The notes under the pieces are model-generated. The model did not search any database, was not told the origin of the DNA, and saw nothing but the letters and a program-made list of their open reading frames with translations. Positions 16,761 through 24,865 of a stretch of 33,482 nucleotides of DNA are shown here, piece after piece. A program made the translations under genes and the position numbers. Position 1 is the first letter of the stretch; each line of letters opens with the position of its first letter. The stretch is from Acidimicrobiaceae bacterium (GTDB lineage: Bacteria; Actinomycetota; Acidimicrobiia; Acidimicrobiales; RAAP-2): the NCBI GenBank assembly GCA_003160635.1, contig PMLV01000123.1, positions 35,750 to 69,231 of the forward strand, given 5' to 3'.

Positions 16761-18769
16761 CACAGTATCGGTGGGCGTGGGTCGAGGTCGTCGCGTCCGC
16801 CCACAGACAGGTCATCGGGATCGACCGGGTTCGAAGAGACGCGGCCAGCGGCGATCAACTCGTGGCCGAGGTCGGCCACTGCGGGCGCATCACGCTCTCC
16901 ATAGTGATAGGGGTCGTCAAGCACGACGGGGATGCGTTCGAAGTTGTACCAGGGAACGGGCGTCGCCGTCTGCCACTCAAGACCCCGCGAGTGCCAGGGG
17001 TTGTCCGGCGCCTTCCTCGGGTTTATGTAGACCGACCAGATGAAGTTGATGATGAAGAGAAAGAAGGAGGCCCCGAGGAAGAAGGCGCTAACCGATGAGA
17101 TGTCGTTCAGCGGCTGCAGGTTCTGGGCGTACTCGAAGACCCGGCGTGGCTGGCCGAGCAGTCCGACCAGGAAAAGTGGAAAGAACGTCAGGTTGAAGAA
17201 GATGAAGAACGTCCAGAAGTGCCACTGGCTCAACTTGCGGTTCATCGTCTTACCCGTGATTTTGGGGAGCCAGTAGTACAACCCGCCGAAGAGGGCGAAG
17301 ATCAAGCCCCCCATGATCGTGTAGTGGAAGTGCGCCAACACGAAGAAGCTCCCGTGCACGGTCACGTCGACGGGGACGTCGGAGAGAAAGACACCCGTGA
17401 TGCCGCCGATGAGGAAGTTGAACAGCATGCCCAGGCAGAAGAGCATCGGTGGATCGAATCGTATCTTTGCCTTCCAGAGGGTACCCAGCGTCACCAGATA
17501 GAGAAATCCAGTGGGAATCGAAATGAGCTCGGTCGTGAGCATGAAGAGTGGGCGCATGTCCGGATTGATGCCGCTCTGGAACAGGTGGTGCTGCCAGACG
17601 AAGAACGACAACAGCGCCACTCCGAGCATCCCGGCCGCTGCCGTCCTGTAGGCGAAGAGCGGCTTTCGAGTGAACACCGGCATGATCTCCATGACGATGC
17701 CGAATCCCGGCAGCGCCATGATGTACACCTCGGGATGCCCGAAGAACCAGAAGAGGTTCTCCCACAAGAAGCTGCTGCCTCCGTGCTCGTTGACGAAGAA
17801 AGCGGTCTGCGCGGTCCGGTCCAAGACCCCGAAGAGGCCGGCAACCACCAGGGTGGGCGTGGCGAGGGTCAGCAGGGCGCACGTGGCCAGTATCGACCAG
17901 ACGAAGATGGGTACCCGGTTCCATGTCATGCCGGGAGCGCGGTAGTGGATGATGGTGGCGGCCAGGTTGAACCCGGCCAGGATCATGCCGATGCCGATGA
18001 CGGCGAAGCCCACCAGATACGAATCCATCCCGCCCGATGCCTGCGTCTGGAGCGGGGCATAGCCCGTCCAACCCGTGGGAAAGCCCCCGAGCGGGAGAGC
18101 GGTGAGAATGACCGCGTAGCCGGCCATGAAGAGCCAGAAAGAGAAGGCCTCCACCCGGGGAAAGGCCATCCGGCGGCTCCCGATCATGAGCGGCACCAAG
18201 TAGTTTCCCAACGGCCCGACCACAGCCGAAGACGCCATCATCATCATCATGGTGCCGTGCTCGCCGACGATGTTGATGTAGGTACCTGGTCCAAACACGT
18301 GCGACGTCGGGCTGAGAAGCTCGGTCCGGATCGCCATCGCCAACAAGCCGCCGGTGAAGAGAAACAGGAGGACCCCGACCGTGTACTGGATCCCCACGAC
18401 TTTGTGGTCCTCGGTCATGCGGAAATAGCGCACCCAGCTCTGTTCGGGCACCATTGGAGCCGGTTCCCGACCCAGCATTTTGGCCAACGGGTAATTGAGG
18501 GCGCCGATGCCGCCCATCCAACCCACCACGCCAAAGGACAATCCCAAGACGTTCGCGACATCGTTCTGCCCGCTGGATTGGACGTTCGTGTAGCCGCTCG
18601 CAATCACATTACCCAGCCAGTGACCGATCAAATATCCGACGACTCCCCCGGCGATCGCCCACAAGATGTTCGGGCGGAGCCATTCGGTCCGCGTGCTCAG
18701 GGGATGCTGGCGGGTCGCTGTCTCGCCCGGGACGAGGTCGGGAGACTGTTCGGTTACGTCGATCGCCAT
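16760..18769 (-). CDS. coxA: Cytochrome c oxidase subunit I, atypical proton channels and N-terminal extension
   Basis: The 669-aa catalytic subunit reduces O2 to water at the heme a3-CuB centre. Ligands are all present: heme a H171 and H482, CuB H345, H394 and H395, heme a3 H480, cross-link Tyr349 in GHPEVY and Glu347 (Glu278 in Paracoccus). Several channel residues are not: the D-channel entry Asp (Asp124) is R200, Asn131 is E207, the K-channel Lys (Lys354) is L423 in IPTGFLYL, and the Asp of the Mg site (HD) is G473. Residues 1-119 before EDHKVVGIQY form an extension with two likely helices (about 35-56 and 74-95). The start is ATG 18769; a TTG at 18778 is possible. It follows coxB closely. 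Confidence 0.95.
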   Translation of the reverse strand: MAIDVTEQSPDLVPGETATRQHPLSTRTEWLRPNILWAIAGGVVGYLIGHWLGNVIASGYTNVQSSGQNDVANVLGLSFGVVGWMGGIGALNYPLAKMLGREPAPMVPEQSWVRYFRMTEDHKVVGIQYTVGVLLFLFTGGLLAMAIRTELLSPTSHVFGPGTYINIVGEHGTMMMMMASSAVVGPLGNYLVPLMIGSRRMAFPRVEAFSFWLFMAGYAVILTALPLGGFPTGWTGYAPLQTQASGGMDSYLVGFAVIGIGMILAGFNLAATIIHYRAPGMTWNRVPIFVWSILATCALLTLATPTLVVAGLFGVLDRTAQTAFFVNEHGGSSFLWENLFWFFGHPEVYIMALPGFGIVMEIMPVFTRKPLFAYRTAAAGMLGVALLSFFVWQHHLFQSGINPDMRPLFMLTTELISIPTGFLYLVTLGTLWKAKIRFDPPMLFCLGMLFNFLIGGITGVFLSDVPVDVTVHGSFFVLAHFHYTIMGGLIFALFGGLYYWLPKITGKTMNRKLSQWHFWTFFIFFNLTFFPLFLVGLLGQPRRVFEYAQNLQPLNDISSVSAFFLGASFFLFIINFIWSVYINPRKAPDNPWHSRGLEWQTATPVPWYNFERIPVVLDDPYHYGERDAPAVADLGHELIAAGRVSSNPVDPDDLSVGGRDDLDPRPPIL

Positions 18770-18832
18770 TGTGCTCAATCGCCCTTTACTCGTTGTGCCG
18801 AACGGGTGAAGAAAACAGTCATCATTGTCACG

Positions 18833-19813
18833 TCACCCCTTGGGCGTCGGTTTCGCCGGCGTGGCGCCGTAGGTCTGAATCTTCGAGTACGGATCGACGT
18901 TGTCCGGATAGAGGCCGCCGTCCGCTCCGTTGGCGTCGGGGATGTAGGTGTAGGAAAACGGTGGCAACAATTTCGTGTTGGCCTGCAAGCTCTCTTGGGT
19001 GGCGGTTGCCCATGCCTGGAAGGCGGTCGGCGACACCACGCTCCCCGAGTTGTACATGGCGCCGTGCCAGATGCCACACAGCTCCGAGCAGCGAACCGTA
19101 AAGCTCCCCAATTGGGCCGTCGTCGTATAGGCCACGTTGTCCTGAGCCGGGTTTGCATCGGCCTTGACCCCTAGCTGGTAGGCCCAGAAGCTATGGATCA
19201 CATCGAGCGACGTTACGTGGAATGCGATGGTGGTGTGATCGGGAATCACCAGTTCGGTCGTCTCGAACCCGCCGTAGGTCGGGTAGCGGTAGGTGAATTT
19301 CCACTGTTGCCCGATCACCTGCACCGGGAGGACCGTGTGCGATGTGGGCGTCCAGATCGGGCTGGGTCCTTGGCCGCCACCGGCGCCCCCGGGCTGGACC
19401 AGCTCGTACGTTCCGAAGCCAGCAAGGAAGAGGACGATCACGGTGGTGGTGAGGATCCACCCCACCTGGATGGAGGTGTTGCCACGAGCCGCCGGACCGC
19501 CCACCGGGTCTGGCCCGCCACGGGAGGCACGCCATATCACGATGGCGTAAATCATGAAGATCCAGACGCCCAGGAGGACGGGGAGTGCGATGGCCAAGAG
19601 CACGTTGAAATCGAATTGCGCCCCTCCCGCCGTGTCCGTCATGCGGCCCGGGGGGATGTGGGGTCCGGCGAGGACATAGAAGAGCGGATCGAGAATGGCC
19701 GAGGCCACGACCCATACGGCGATCAGCCGCCACCAGTGGTGCGTTTCGGTTTGCTCGGCGTCGCCGTCTGCCGGCTGCGACCCGGCGGACGAAATGTCGC
19801 TCCCCTCGCTCAC
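18833..19813 (-). CDS. coxB: Cytochrome c oxidase subunit II with intact CuA site
   Basis: The 326-aa protein holds the dinuclear CuA electron entry site: H207 in DVIHSFW and the loop C242-S-E-L-C246-G-I-W-H250-G-A-M253, a perfect CuA motif. There is no C-terminal cytochrome c domain. Three hydrophobic segments precede the cupredoxin domain (about 29-49, 69-94 and 117-136), one more than the usual two; the first may be an uncleaved signal or an extra helix. The start GTG 19813 overlaps the stop of the cupredoxin-like gene by four bases (GTGA). About 60 bases separate it from coxA. Confidence 0.95.
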   Translation of the reverse strand: MSEGSDISSAGSQPADGDAEQTETHHWWRLIAVWVVASAILDPLFYVLAGPHIPPGRMTDTAGGAQFDFNVLLAIALPVLLGVWIFMIYAIVIWRASRGGPDPVGGPAARGNTSIQVGWILTTTVIVLFLAGFGTYELVQPGGAGGGQGPSPIWTPTSHTVLPVQVIGQQWKFTYRYPTYGGFETTELVIPDHTTIAFHVTSLDVIHSFWAYQLGVKADANPAQDNVAYTTTAQLGSFTVRCSELCGIWHGAMYNSGSVVSPTAFQAWATATQESLQANTKLLPPFSYTYIPDANGADGGLYPDNVDPYSKIQTYGATPAKPTPKG

Positions 19814-20496
19814 GACACCACCTTCATGAAGCCGTCCATGTACCCGATCGTCTGCATCGGCCCCCCATTCCCGTAGAGATAACCGAGCGCACAGGGCACG
19901 AAGCACTGCCATGGGTACTGCCCCGGCCCGGGGGACATGAAGGAGAATTTGATCACTTGGTTAGGGGACTTCGTCGAGCACGGCGCGACCGCACACAGGT
20001 TGGCGTTGCCGTTATTTCCGTAGAGCGGGATGTTGATGCCGAGCGTGGGGATGGAGAAGGTATGGCCCACCCCGTTGCCTGCGTTCGAGTTGACGAGGTG
20101 GATGGCCTTGCCGTTCAAGAGAGCAACATTGCCGATGGTCCCGGTGACCAGCCCGATCTGCTGGTTCCTCAACGGGCTACCCGAGTCGTAGTTGTAGATG
20201 GTCACGTTGATCCGGGTATGGGCGGGTACCTGCCACAGCGTCGTGTGCACCCAGGTGCCTTGCGGCGTCCTGGTGAGGAACGAAACCCAGGTGGGATGGG
20301 GTGCCAGCCCGTATGAACCTACGGTCTGCAGGGTGACGTCAACCGGCTGGCCAGCCTGGTGGCCGGCGGCGTAGTCCACCGTGGGCGGCTCCTTGGCCAA
20401 TGCGAGGACGGCGAACATGACCCCCAAGGCAGCGATGACGAATATGCCTATCGCTGTCGCCATTCTCCACGATTTCGTCACCGATGCTCCGATCAT
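19810..20496 (-). CDS. Membrane-anchored cupredoxin-like protein with degenerate CuA motif
   Basis: This is the first gene of the cox operon (228 aa). It has one membrane helix (about 13-34) and a beta-rich outer domain. Two features recall the subunit II cupredoxin: H145 in GHTFSIP, like the first CuA histidine, and W-Q-C198-F-V-P-C202, like CxxxC. In the CuA pattern CxxxCxxxHxxM the His position is Tyr206 and the Met position Gly209; the next Met is M214, and no His follows. C168 and C173 may form a disulfide. It could be a subunit II-like partner without a full copper site, or hold copper in another way. The start ATG 20496 has GGAG six bases upstream. Confidence 0.7.
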   Translation of the reverse strand: MIGASVTKSWRMATAIGIFVIAALGVMFAVLALAKEPPTVDYAAGHQAGQPVDVTLQTVGSYGLAPHPTWVSFLTRTPQGTWVHTTLWQVPAHTRINVTIYNYDSGSPLRNQQIGLVTGTIGNVALLNGKAIHLVNSNAGNGVGHTFSIPTLGINIPLYGNNGNANLCAVAPCSTKSPNQVIKFSFMSPGPGQYPWQCFVPCALGYLYGNGGPMQTIGYMDGFMKVVS

Positions 20497-20600
20497 CTAC
20501 TGCTCCGAAATCGAAGAGCCCCCCCCACGGCGGTCCCTCCTGAACGCCCACATCTGCGGGCTCTCAACCAGGTCTCAATCCCCTCTCAGCTCGCTCTTTG

Positions 20601-20629
20601 ACACTACGGTCATATGCACCCGTCGTCAA
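20601..20629 (-). promoter_or_regulatory. Candidate promoter of the cox operon
   Basis: On the minus strand TTGACG (20624-20629) is followed after 17 bases by TAGTGT (20601-20606), close to the SigA-type pattern of actinobacteria. It lies 105 bases before the first start codon of the operon, in the 192-base gap after ctaG, which is the only gap of this size between 15154 and 24701. Confidence 0.45.
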
Positions 20630-20688
20630 CAACCGTTCCAGCGCACACGGCACGGGTGACCGGGCACGATCCCGGGCGGCAGCCGACC

Positions 20689-21618
20689 TCAGCCGGTCGG
20701 TTCCGACTCGCGTACAGAAGGGGTGGAGGTGCGCAGCTGCTGCAGCGTGAGCGCGGCGTCACGGTGCAGCATCCGATCCACGGCCGCGGAGAAACCGCCC
20801 TCGCGGGCCATCCCCCTCCAGATCACGTAGCCGAGGGCGGGCACGGCCCAGAAGTCCCCGCAGATCCACAGGATGGCCGCGCCGATCTGCTGGTCCGCGA
20901 ATGGGGACAGCGCGACACCAGGAACGTGCGCGTAGACGCCGTACCAACTGGTCGCGGTGAAGATGGAGAGGGACATGGCCAGGACGAACATGAGCACATT
21001 GGTCCCGATCATCGCCCCCATCTGCCAGAGGGGCGACACGGTGATCCGGAAGGGGTGCGACGGAATGATGGTCAACCAGAAGAGGACGCCCGTCACGAAG
21101 AAGCTGGCGTGCATCAGCCAGATGTGGATGAGCTGGTTGTTCTCCGCTGCGTCGAAGAGCACGGGTAGGTGCCACAGCACCATGACCAGGTTGAATGCCA
21201 CCAATGCCGTCCACGGGTTGGTCACGAACCGGCCCACGGTCCGCCATGCGCTCGCCCAGCGCCCGAGAAGGAGCGCCCTGCCCCACCGGCGGCGCACACC
21301 GACCGGCAAACCGTGCAGGAGCGGGATCCACGGTGCCCCGAGCACGATGAGGATGGGGGCGAAGAAGGCGATGAGGATGTGCTCGATCATGTGGACGAAG
21401 AAGTAGCGGCTGGCCCAATAATCGATGGGTGACGTGATCGCCAGCAGCAACACTCCCAGACCGGCGTAGAAGAGGAACGAGCGTTTGCGACGCTCCCTGC
21501 TCCGTCGAGGGATGGATCGGCGCTTGAGGTTGGCCAAGCCGAATTCATGGAGAACGACGAAGATGGCCGCCACGACGACGAACGGATCGAAGCTCCAGTT
21601 CTCGGCCAAATAGTTCAC
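20689..21618 (-). CDS. ctaG: CtaG, cytochrome c oxidase assembly factor (caa3 type)
   Basis: The 309-aa polytopic membrane protein matches the caa3_CtaG family: FVHMIEHILIAFFAPILIVLGAP, FNLVMVLWHLPVLFD, HIWLMHASFFVTGVLFWLTI and ALSPFADQQIGAAILWICGD are characteristic, with conserved histidines in the helices that probably handle copper. It ends in a polar tail of about 35 residues. It begins 57 bases after the stop of the secreted protein gene upstream and precedes the promoter of the cox operon, so it probably belongs to the upstream transcript. Confidence 0.9.
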   Translation of the reverse strand: MNYLAENWSFDPFVVVAAIFVVLHEFGLANLKRRSIPRRSRERRKRSFLFYAGLGVLLLAITSPIDYWASRYFFVHMIEHILIAFFAPILIVLGAPWIPLLHGLPVGVRRRWGRALLLGRWASAWRTVGRFVTNPWTALVAFNLVMVLWHLPVLFDAAENNQLIHIWLMHASFFVTGVLFWLTIIPSHPFRITVSPLWQMGAMIGTNVLMFVLAMSLSIFTATSWYGVYAHVPGVALSPFADQQIGAAILWICGDFWAVPALGYVIWRGMAREGGFSAAVDRMLHRDAALTLQQLRTSTPSVRESEPTG

Positions 21619-21675
21619 GTGGCGTCAGCACCCTCGGTCACGATCGTGCCGACACGGTAGCGCCTGGACGCGGCG

Positions 21676-22857
21676 TCACGACGATCCGTAGGCAATGGGA
21701 ACGTTGAGCTTTTGGGAGAGGGACCACGAGGTTCCGTTCAGGGCCAGCGTGAAAATATGTAGCTTGGACCCGTCCACGCTGAAGGCATCGATGCTTCCGT
21801 CAGACTGAACGGAGACCGTGCCGGTCCCCGATGGTGGCGCCGGGAGTCGACGCCAGGGTTGGCCCGGTCCAGCCGTCTCTTCGAGCACTGTGTGCTTCCC
21901 TTGTTCTTCGATGAACACCAGCTGTTGGCCGGTCGAACCCAGTGCGCTGGCGCGTACCGTCGGTGCCCGGCCCACGGTGAGCGGGAGGGATTCGGTCCAA
22001 GTGCCTGTGGCGGAACGCCACAACCCGACCAGGCCGACTCCGTCACGGCCGTCTTCGGCCAGGAGGGCGGTCGTCGTCACGCCGGATGAATCGAGACGGA
22101 GGATCCGGGTCGTGGCCCCGCGCAACGAACCCCGCAGGGACGGTCCGATGAGCTCCCAGCGGGTGCCGAGGTGGGCGAAGACCCCGACCTGTCCCGACCG
22201 GCGACAACCGGTTCCAACGAGGGGAATGCTCGCCGAAGAGAGGGCGACGGCGTCGAGCCCGGCAACACCACACCGGGCGTCGGATCCGCCGGCCAGAAGC
22301 CGGCCGCCCGGAAGGGCGTGCCAGCTGAGCAGTGGTCCTTTCGCCGTCAGCACCTGACCGGTGCCTCGGCCTACCAGTGCCAGCGCCGAACCACCACCAC
22401 CTGAGACGGCGAGAGCGTCCGGGGTCGTGACCAGCGACTCCGGAACGAGGGCCGGGGTCCAGCTCGCCCCGTCGTCGCTGCTCAGCGCCAGCGGCGAGTA
22501 GCGGAGCAACTGGCTGGGTTCGAAACCAACCGTCACCGCACCAGCAGCGGTGGCCGACACCACCAACCCGCCGTTGTCCGCCACCCCGGGAGGAGTGGCC
22601 AGGCGCCAAGAGGACGCACTCGGGGCCCGGTAGAAGACCTCCCAGAAGGTGTTGAGCGGACGGTCCAGCTGGCCCATGGCCACGACGGCCCACGACCCTG
22701 CGGGCGTCGTCACGGCGCTGGCCAAGGACGCGCGCATCTCCGGAGGGCTCAGTGCAGTGGTACCAGATGCCGCCCCGTGAACCGGCAGGACGTTCAGCGC
22801 CACCGGAAGTGCAACGGCCAGGACGACGAGCGGGACCCGCCTGGCTCGACGACTCAC
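21676..22857 (-). CDS. Secreted protein with BNR-like motif, coupled to the Sco fusion
   Basis: The 393-aa product has a classical signal peptide (MSRRARRVPLVVLAVALPVAL, cleavage plausible after VHGAA). The mature part is rich in Gly, Ser and Trp with repeated short strand patterns and one clear Asp-box-like motif, SSDDGASWTP, as in BNR/sialidase-type beta-propellers. Catalytic residues of sialidases are not evident, so an enzymatic role is doubtful. Its GTG start overlaps the stop of the Sco fusion gene by four bases, placing it in the oxidase-assembly transcript. Function unknown. Confidence 0.7.
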   Translation of the reverse strand: MSRRARRVPLVVLAVALPVALNVLPVHGAASGTTALSPPEMRASLASAVTTPAGSWAVVAMGQLDRPLNTFWEVFYRAPSASSWRLATPPGVADNGGLVVSATAAGAVTVGFEPSQLLRYSPLALSSDDGASWTPALVPESLVTTPDALAVSGGGGSALALVGRGTGQVLTAKGPLLSWHALPGGRLLAGGSDARCGVAGLDAVALSSASIPLVGTGCRRSGQVGVFAHLGTRWELIGPSLRGSLRGATTRILRLDSSGVTTTALLAEDGRDGVGLVGLWRSATGTWTESLPLTVGRAPTVRASALGSTGQQLVFIEEQGKHTVLEETAGPGQPWRRLPAPPSGTGTVSVQSDGSIDAFSVDGSKLHIFTLALNGTSWSLSQKLNVPIAYGSS

Positions 22858-24701
22858 GAATTGAGCACGAGATTGATACGGTCGAGCAAGAGCGAGGAGA
22901 ACGACGTCACTGACGGTGCTCCCCCACTGCCGGGGTTGTCTTCGAGCTCGGCCCGCTCGTTTCCCCGGGCATCGATCACGAAGGTCAGGTCGCTGTGGGC
23001 GATCATGGCCCCGGCCCCTGCGGTCTCCACCAAGACGCCGTAGGAGCTCCAGACCTGGCGTAGCTGCTCCACGGATCCCGTCAGGAACAGCCAGTTACCG
23101 ACATGGGCCAGGCCTTCCTGGCGGTCGAAGGCATCGGTGAATGCGATATTGCGATAGATGGGATTGGCGACGATCGCAACGAAATAGACCTTCTTGTCCC
23201 GGCTGCCCAAACGCTCGTCAGCCTGATGGAATTCCTGGGCGATGAGGGGACAGTCCGAAGTGCACACCGGGTCGAGGAATGTCAGGGCCACGGTGTGGCC
23301 GCGGAGGCTCGAGAGGCTCACCGGGCGGCCGTGTTGATCTACCAGCGAGAACGCGGGCGCGGGCGCATCGATGACATTGGGTGTCCCGTTGAGGGCTTCC
23401 GAGATGATGGGATCCGCATTGGGGTTGGCGGCCGCCAACGTCATGGGTGCCGTACCGACCAGCACGATGGCTACGGCGCCCAAGGCGGCAACGAGGCGCA
23501 TCAGGTAGACCGGCGTGAGCCATTCCCACCAGCGGCCCCCCGGCGTCGCCTGGGGAATCACCTCGTCGACGTTGGTGGCCTGCGGAATCGGCGCCGGAAG
23601 GCGGACCAAGGCAACGTAGCCCGCCACGAGGATGAGCGCAGTCGGCAACATGCTGTTGACGTCCGTCCCCGTGCCGCCCAAGAAGCCGGTGTCCTCCACC
23701 AGTACCCAATCCGCCAGGCAGAGTGCCACGGCGCCGAGCACGGCAGGAAAGATCAGGCGACGCCGGCCTGAGCAGAGCGCGACGCCGATCGCCACCATCA
23801 AGATGACGACCCCCAGGTTCACCGCCCACCCGTGGGCGGTGTCGAAGTCTCCGAAGGACGACACCCACGCCGCAAGGAAGTGCGGCTGGGAAATCTGAGC
23901 CATCTGCGTCACCATGCCGGCCAGGGTCCCGACATGCGCTGTCGCGTGCACCCGACCTTGCCAGAATCCACGTCCGGGCCAGGCCTGGAGCACGGCCATG
24001 CCGATGAAGAAGACACCGGTCAAGGTCAGAACCAGGCGGCCGAGCCGCGGTGTCGCGTACGCCCGATCGGGGAGCGCCACCAAGAGGCCTCCGACGCAGT
24101 ACAGGAGCACGGCACCGGGGGCACCGAACAGCCACGAAAGTCCCGGTGCGAAGATGCCGCCGAAGGCCTCTCCGAACACCCAGACAACGAGACCCCAGCC
24201 GACGCTGGCCAAGCCGCCGAACCGAGACCACAGCCCGCGTGGGGCGACGAGGAGCCATAGTCCCAACCCGACCTGGATCCAAACGGTGGCGGCGGCGGCC
24301 TGCACCGGATGCAGGGTCCAGATGTTGAGACCGCTATCGACGACGTGCTGCACCCACGCCGGTGAAGTGCTGGCCGAAGGCTTTATGACTGCTGTCGGCA
24401 GTCCGAGCGGCATCGACGTCTGCAACTGGAGTAGCCCGTCGAAAATCCACAGGATACCGAAGCCGATACGCAGGATCCGCCGGGCCGGCGGTTCGGCCTC
24501 TTCCCAGCGGGGTCCCGCCGGGAAGGTCACTCGCCCCGCTGCTGCCAGGCGGCGGAACTGGACGGACCGAATCACATTGAAGGCAACCGCCAATATCGCC
24601 CCGATGACGAAAACGACGAACAGCTGGTGCAAGAGCGCAGTGTGAAATGCCGACACGATGGTGGGGTTGTCCGACTGAAGGGTACGACCCATTCCCGGCA
24701 T
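22854..24701 (-). CDS. Multi-helix membrane protein fused to a C-terminal Sco-like redoxin domain
   Basis: The 615-aa product has a membrane part (about 20-420) with roughly ten hydrophobic segments, beginning HQLFVVFVIGAILAVAFNVI and including GFGILWIFDGLLQLQ and WLFGAPGAVLLYCVGGLL. A Sco/SenC-type domain follows (about 443-612) with C480-T-S-D-C484-P and H569 in AHSDLTFVID, the three copper-ligand positions of the family. The frame is continuous across the junction. The membrane part loosely recalls DoxX-like small-helix families but was not identified. It may couple copper transfer to a membrane function such as transport or quinol chemistry. The start is ATG 24701 or 24692. It is divergent from ctaB. 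Confidence 0.85.
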   Translation of the reverse strand: MPGMGRTLQSDNPTIVSAFHTALLHQLFVVFVIGAILAVAFNVIRSVQFRRLAAAGRVTFPAGPRWEEAEPPARRILRIGFGILWIFDGLLQLQTSMPLGLPTAVIKPSASTSPAWVQHVVDSGLNIWTLHPVQAAAATVWIQVGLGLWLLVAPRGLWSRFGGLASVGWGLVVWVFGEAFGGIFAPGLSWLFGAPGAVLLYCVGGLLVALPDRAYATPRLGRLVLTLTGVFFIGMAVLQAWPGRGFWQGRVHATAHVGTLAGMVTQMAQISQPHFLAAWVSSFGDFDTAHGWAVNLGVVILMVAIGVALCSGRRRLIFPAVLGAVALCLADWVLVEDTGFLGGTGTDVNSMLPTALILVAGYVALVRLPAPIPQATNVDEVIPQATPGGRWWEWLTPVYLMRLVAALGAVAIVLVGTAPMTLAAANPNADPIISEALNGTPNVIDAPAPAFSLVDQHGRPVSLSSLRGHTVALTFLDPVCTSDCPLIAQEFHQADERLGSRDKKVYFVAIVANPIYRNIAFTDAFDRQEGLAHVGNWLFLTGSVEQLRQVWSSYGVLVETAGAGAMIAHSDLTFVIDARGNERAELEDNPGSGGAPSVTSFSSLLLDRINLVLNS

Positions 24702-24865
24702 GGTTCAGAAGCTTCCTTCAGGCTCGTAGGGAACCGAGCATGTCCGGGCCACGCGGATGAGGCTATCCCCTCGAGCGAAGGGGTAGAGGCGGCCGATTTC
24801 TCGCGCTGGGGGGTTCGATGCAGGATTGGGGCGGCGTACTCCGCAGCGCGCGGTCGCGTGGTCCT

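Noticed and set aside
17219-19174. 651-codon plus-strand open frame
   Set aside because: It lies antisense to coxA and coxB; His/Glu/Arg-rich low-complexity composition and no recognisable domain.
20339-20551. 70-codon minus-strand frame at the start of the cox operon
   Set aside because: It overlaps the cupredoxin-like gene in another frame; the latter has a proper start site and membrane helix.
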